A stretch of 64,000 bases of DNA from Verrucomicrobiota bacterium (lineage in GTDB: Bacteria > Verrucomicrobiota > Verrucomicrobiia > Opitutales > Opitutaceae): contig CAUJJL010000191.1 of assembly GCA_963205455.1 (NCBI GenBank), forward strand, positions 1 to 64,000, given 5' to 3'. Below, one piece after another: positions 62,419 to 64,000 of this stretch. The notes beneath the pieces are model-generated. The model was not told the DNA's origin and searched no databases. It worked only from the letters and a program-made list of their open reading frames with translations. Each line of letters starts with the position of its first letter. Position 1 is the stretch's first letter. A program made the position numbers and the translations under genes.

Positions 62419-64000
62419 ATGATCCGATCTAAAACGGATCCTTTTAGCTGGATGCAAACCCACGGTCCCAAGCGAATCTATACACCCCGTTCGGTCGAGT
62501 ATTGGTTTGAAAAACTTTCGAACGAGTGGGAATCCACATTTTCGACCCGCCAGCTGGATGAGGGTGCAAGAATCTATCGTCAGGGTGAGGTCCGGGAACT
62601 GGAAATCACCGACAAGGATGCCATCGTACATCGACGGGTTGAAAAGAAGGATGAGTACGCGGTCATCGAATGGCGTCCTGATGGTTTGAGCGTGAGGTCT
62701 TCCTCGACGGATATCGACGTTGCAAGGGCACTGGCCGTCGCGGGCATTCACGAGATCGAGGAACTGGTTGCAGATGAAATTTCCCCCTTGCCCGGCGATC
62801 GTTCTGCGGTCGACGAGGTCGGCAATCTGGCTCCAGTTCTTCCGTCGCCAGGTCAAACTGCCACCGAAAGCAATTCAGAGTCGGAGGCAGGCACTTCCGA
62901 CGTCTTGGATCATGCAGGAACGAACGGCCATGACGTTGAAGGAAAGGCTTCCCTCGTACCGGCTAAGGATCGAATCGAAACGCCCCTGCCTCGTGGCATT
63001 CAGAGCCCAACAGCGAGCCCGGCAGTCATCACGCGGTTATCGACTCCGGGCCTCAGTGCGCCAACACGCCCGCCGGGTTCCGTCAATGGCGGGCCTGCCC
63101 GACCCCTGGTGCTTGTATTTCAAACGCGTCCGGAAGGCCTGATATTCCAGGCGTATTGGCTCAACGGTGACAAGACCCGGACTCCAGCCCATGGCTCAGC
63201 CACCCGCGCGAGTGGACCGGGTTACTTTACCTCCAGTGAAAGGGCTAAGTTGATCGGCCTTGCCGCGTACGCTCGCAAGGCCCACTTCACGTACAATGCG
63301 GGAAATGCGGACTATACGCTTTCCTCTGTCGTGGAGATTCCGAACTTTCTGAAGGTCACACTTCCCGCATGGAAGCGTCTGTTTGGAGTTGAGTTGGACG
63401 AAGCGAGCACGCGCCTGCTGCAGGGTCCACTTTCGATTGAAATCGAGGCGGTGGCTGAACGCCGCGTCGGCAAGGGGCCGGGTGCGGGCAGCCTCGACCT
63501 GCGCTGGGTCTTCCGCGCGGGCGAGCGATTGCTTACGGATGAGGAAGTTGCGGCGGTGACACGTGGCGGCACCAGTCCGATGATTCTGCCAAGCCTCGGA
63601 ATTGTCACGGTGCCCACGGACAAGCTGGCATCCGTCAGTGCCTGGCAGAAGAATATCGCCGATTTCCAGACTGAAGGTGCAATTTCCCCCTACCTGATAT
63701 TTTCCCTCTTCAACGACTCAAAGCTCAAACTCACGATATCCCCCGAGCTTGAGACCTGGCGACAGAAGGTCCTGTCTCCCGTTTCCGAGTCCCGGAAATT
63801 GCCGGAATGGTTGCGTCCCTATCAGAAGCGAGGGGTCGAATGGCTTTGGCATTTGTGTGAAGCGGGTTGTCACGGACTGCTTGCAGATGAGATGGGGCTC
63901 GGCAAGACGCTCCAGGTTCTCACGGTGCTCACCTCCCGGAGCGTCGAGGCCCTCCCCAATCTGATCGTCTGCCCTGCGAGTGTCGTACCGGTATGGAGGG
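62419..64000 (+). CDS. SNF2-family helicase, N-terminal part (runs off the right edge)
   Basis: A frame open from ATG 62419 (a stop at 62398 bounds it) through 64000, 527 codons so far. The N-terminal region (YWFEKLSNEWESTFSTRQLDEGARIYRQG, EVRELEIT, EYAVIEWRPDGLSVRSSS) has the outline of a SWIM-type zinc-finger domain, but the Cys residues expected are absent. A Pro/Ser/Ala-rich linker covers about 150-220. From about 470 the SNF2 ATPase begins with WLRPYQKRGVEWLWHLCEAGCHG, Walker A LLADEMGLGKTLQVLTVL (near 485) and VCPASVVPVW. Motifs II-VI lie beyond the window. A second copy of this superfamily in the window, not a close paralogue of the gene at 33262. Confidence 0.88.
   Translation, partial: MIRSKTDPFSWMQTHGPKRIYTPRSVEYWFEKLSNEWESTFSTRQLDEGARIYRQGEVRELEITDKDAIVHRRVEKKDEYAVIEWRPDGLSVRSSSTDIDVARALAVAGIHEIEELVADEISPLPGDRSAVDEVGNLAPVLPSPGQTATESNSESEAGTSDVLDHAGTNGHDVEGKASLVPAKDRIETPLPRGIQSPTASPAVITRLSTPGLSAPTRPPGSVNGGPARPLVLVFQTRPEGLIFQAYWLNGDKTRTPAHGSATRASGPGYFTSSERAKLIGLAAYARKAHFTYNAGNADYTLSSVVEIPNFLKVTLPAWKRLFGVELDEASTRLLQGPLSIEIEAVAERRVGKGPGAGSLDLRWVFRAGERLLTDEEVAAVTRGGTSPMILPSLGIVTVPTDKLASVSAWQKNIADFQTEGAISPYLIFSLFNDSKLKLTISPELETWRQKVLSPVSESRKLPEWLRPYQKRGVEWLWHLCEAGCHGLLADEMGLGKTLQVLTVLTSRSVEALPNLIVCPASVVPVWR

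Noticed and set aside
1..64000. CRISPR array, prophage, transposase or IS ends
   Set aside because: No repeated spacer array, transposase motif or flanking repeats seen; the single tyrosine recombinase looks like chromosomal XerC/D.
1..64000. tRNA or rRNA genes
   Set aside because: I found no cloverleaf candidates or rRNA sequence by eye; a tRNAscan run would be needed to be certain.

Overview
GC-rich bacterial DNA (roughly 60% by eye), gene-dense, with no plasmid, phage, IS or CRISPR signal. The gene content suggests a verrucomicrobial chromosome, most like Opitutaceae: a TonB-dependent receptor with the 'ELSPF' start of its mature part and an STN domain, an ECF sigma/FecR pair, a very large secreted subtilase with LamG and Ig-like modules, ThuA and Gfo/Idh proteins side by side, a bacterial family B DNA polymerase, and two SNF2 helicases. 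The taxon is an inference from protein style; no rRNA is present to confirm it.

Layout. 1-5.3 kb (minus): a cell-surface signalling cassette (ECF sigma, FecR, STN-TonB receptor; the receptor runs off the left edge). 5.4-9.6 kb (minus): a GH42 beta-galactosidase, a small membrane protein and a predicted outer-membrane barrel. 10-12.7 kb (plus): acyltransferase, SDR epimerase, ybaB, recR, ending in a hairpin shared with the convergent ilvB. 12.7-24.5 kb: housekeeping genes (ilvB, ymdB, sodA, tadA, infA, a Xer recombinase, purF-purM, and two divergent DEAD-box helicases). 24.5-27.2 kb: a RibD/DHFR-like reductase and the GDP-fucose pair gmd-fcl. 27.3-33.3 kb: M48 protease, an EEP nuclease/phosphatase, an IPT lipoprotein, a HemW-like protein, a lipoprotein resembling a SecD periplasmic segment, and an M23 peptidase. 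33.3-43.9 kb: SNF2 helicase, giant subtilase, hybrid histidine kinase and a hypothetical membrane protein. 44-49.4 kb: proS, clpS-DUF2017, a strong 6S RNA candidate, a small membrane protein and the family B DNA polymerase. 49.4-54 kb (minus): glpF-glpK and an orphan molybdenum hydroxylase large subunit. 54.2-56.8 kb: a Gfo/Idh oxidoreductase and a ThuA-ankyrin fusion. 56.9-62.2 kb: an LPS/O-antigen set (SDR, rmlB, rmlA, GT2) with waaA divergent. 62.4 kb to the right edge: the N-terminal part of a second SNF2 helicase.

How it fits together: a Gram-negative carbohydrate user that senses and imports an outer-membrane substrate, makes dTDP- and GDP-sugars and Kdo for its envelope, and carries de novo purine and branched-chain amino acid genes. 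The most notable items are the 6S RNA (absent from any ORF view), the family B polymerase with an altered motif C, the ThuA-ankyrin fusion, the receptor frame with two signal-peptide-like segments, and the multi-domain subtilase. I saw no clearly new multi-gene defence or mobile system.
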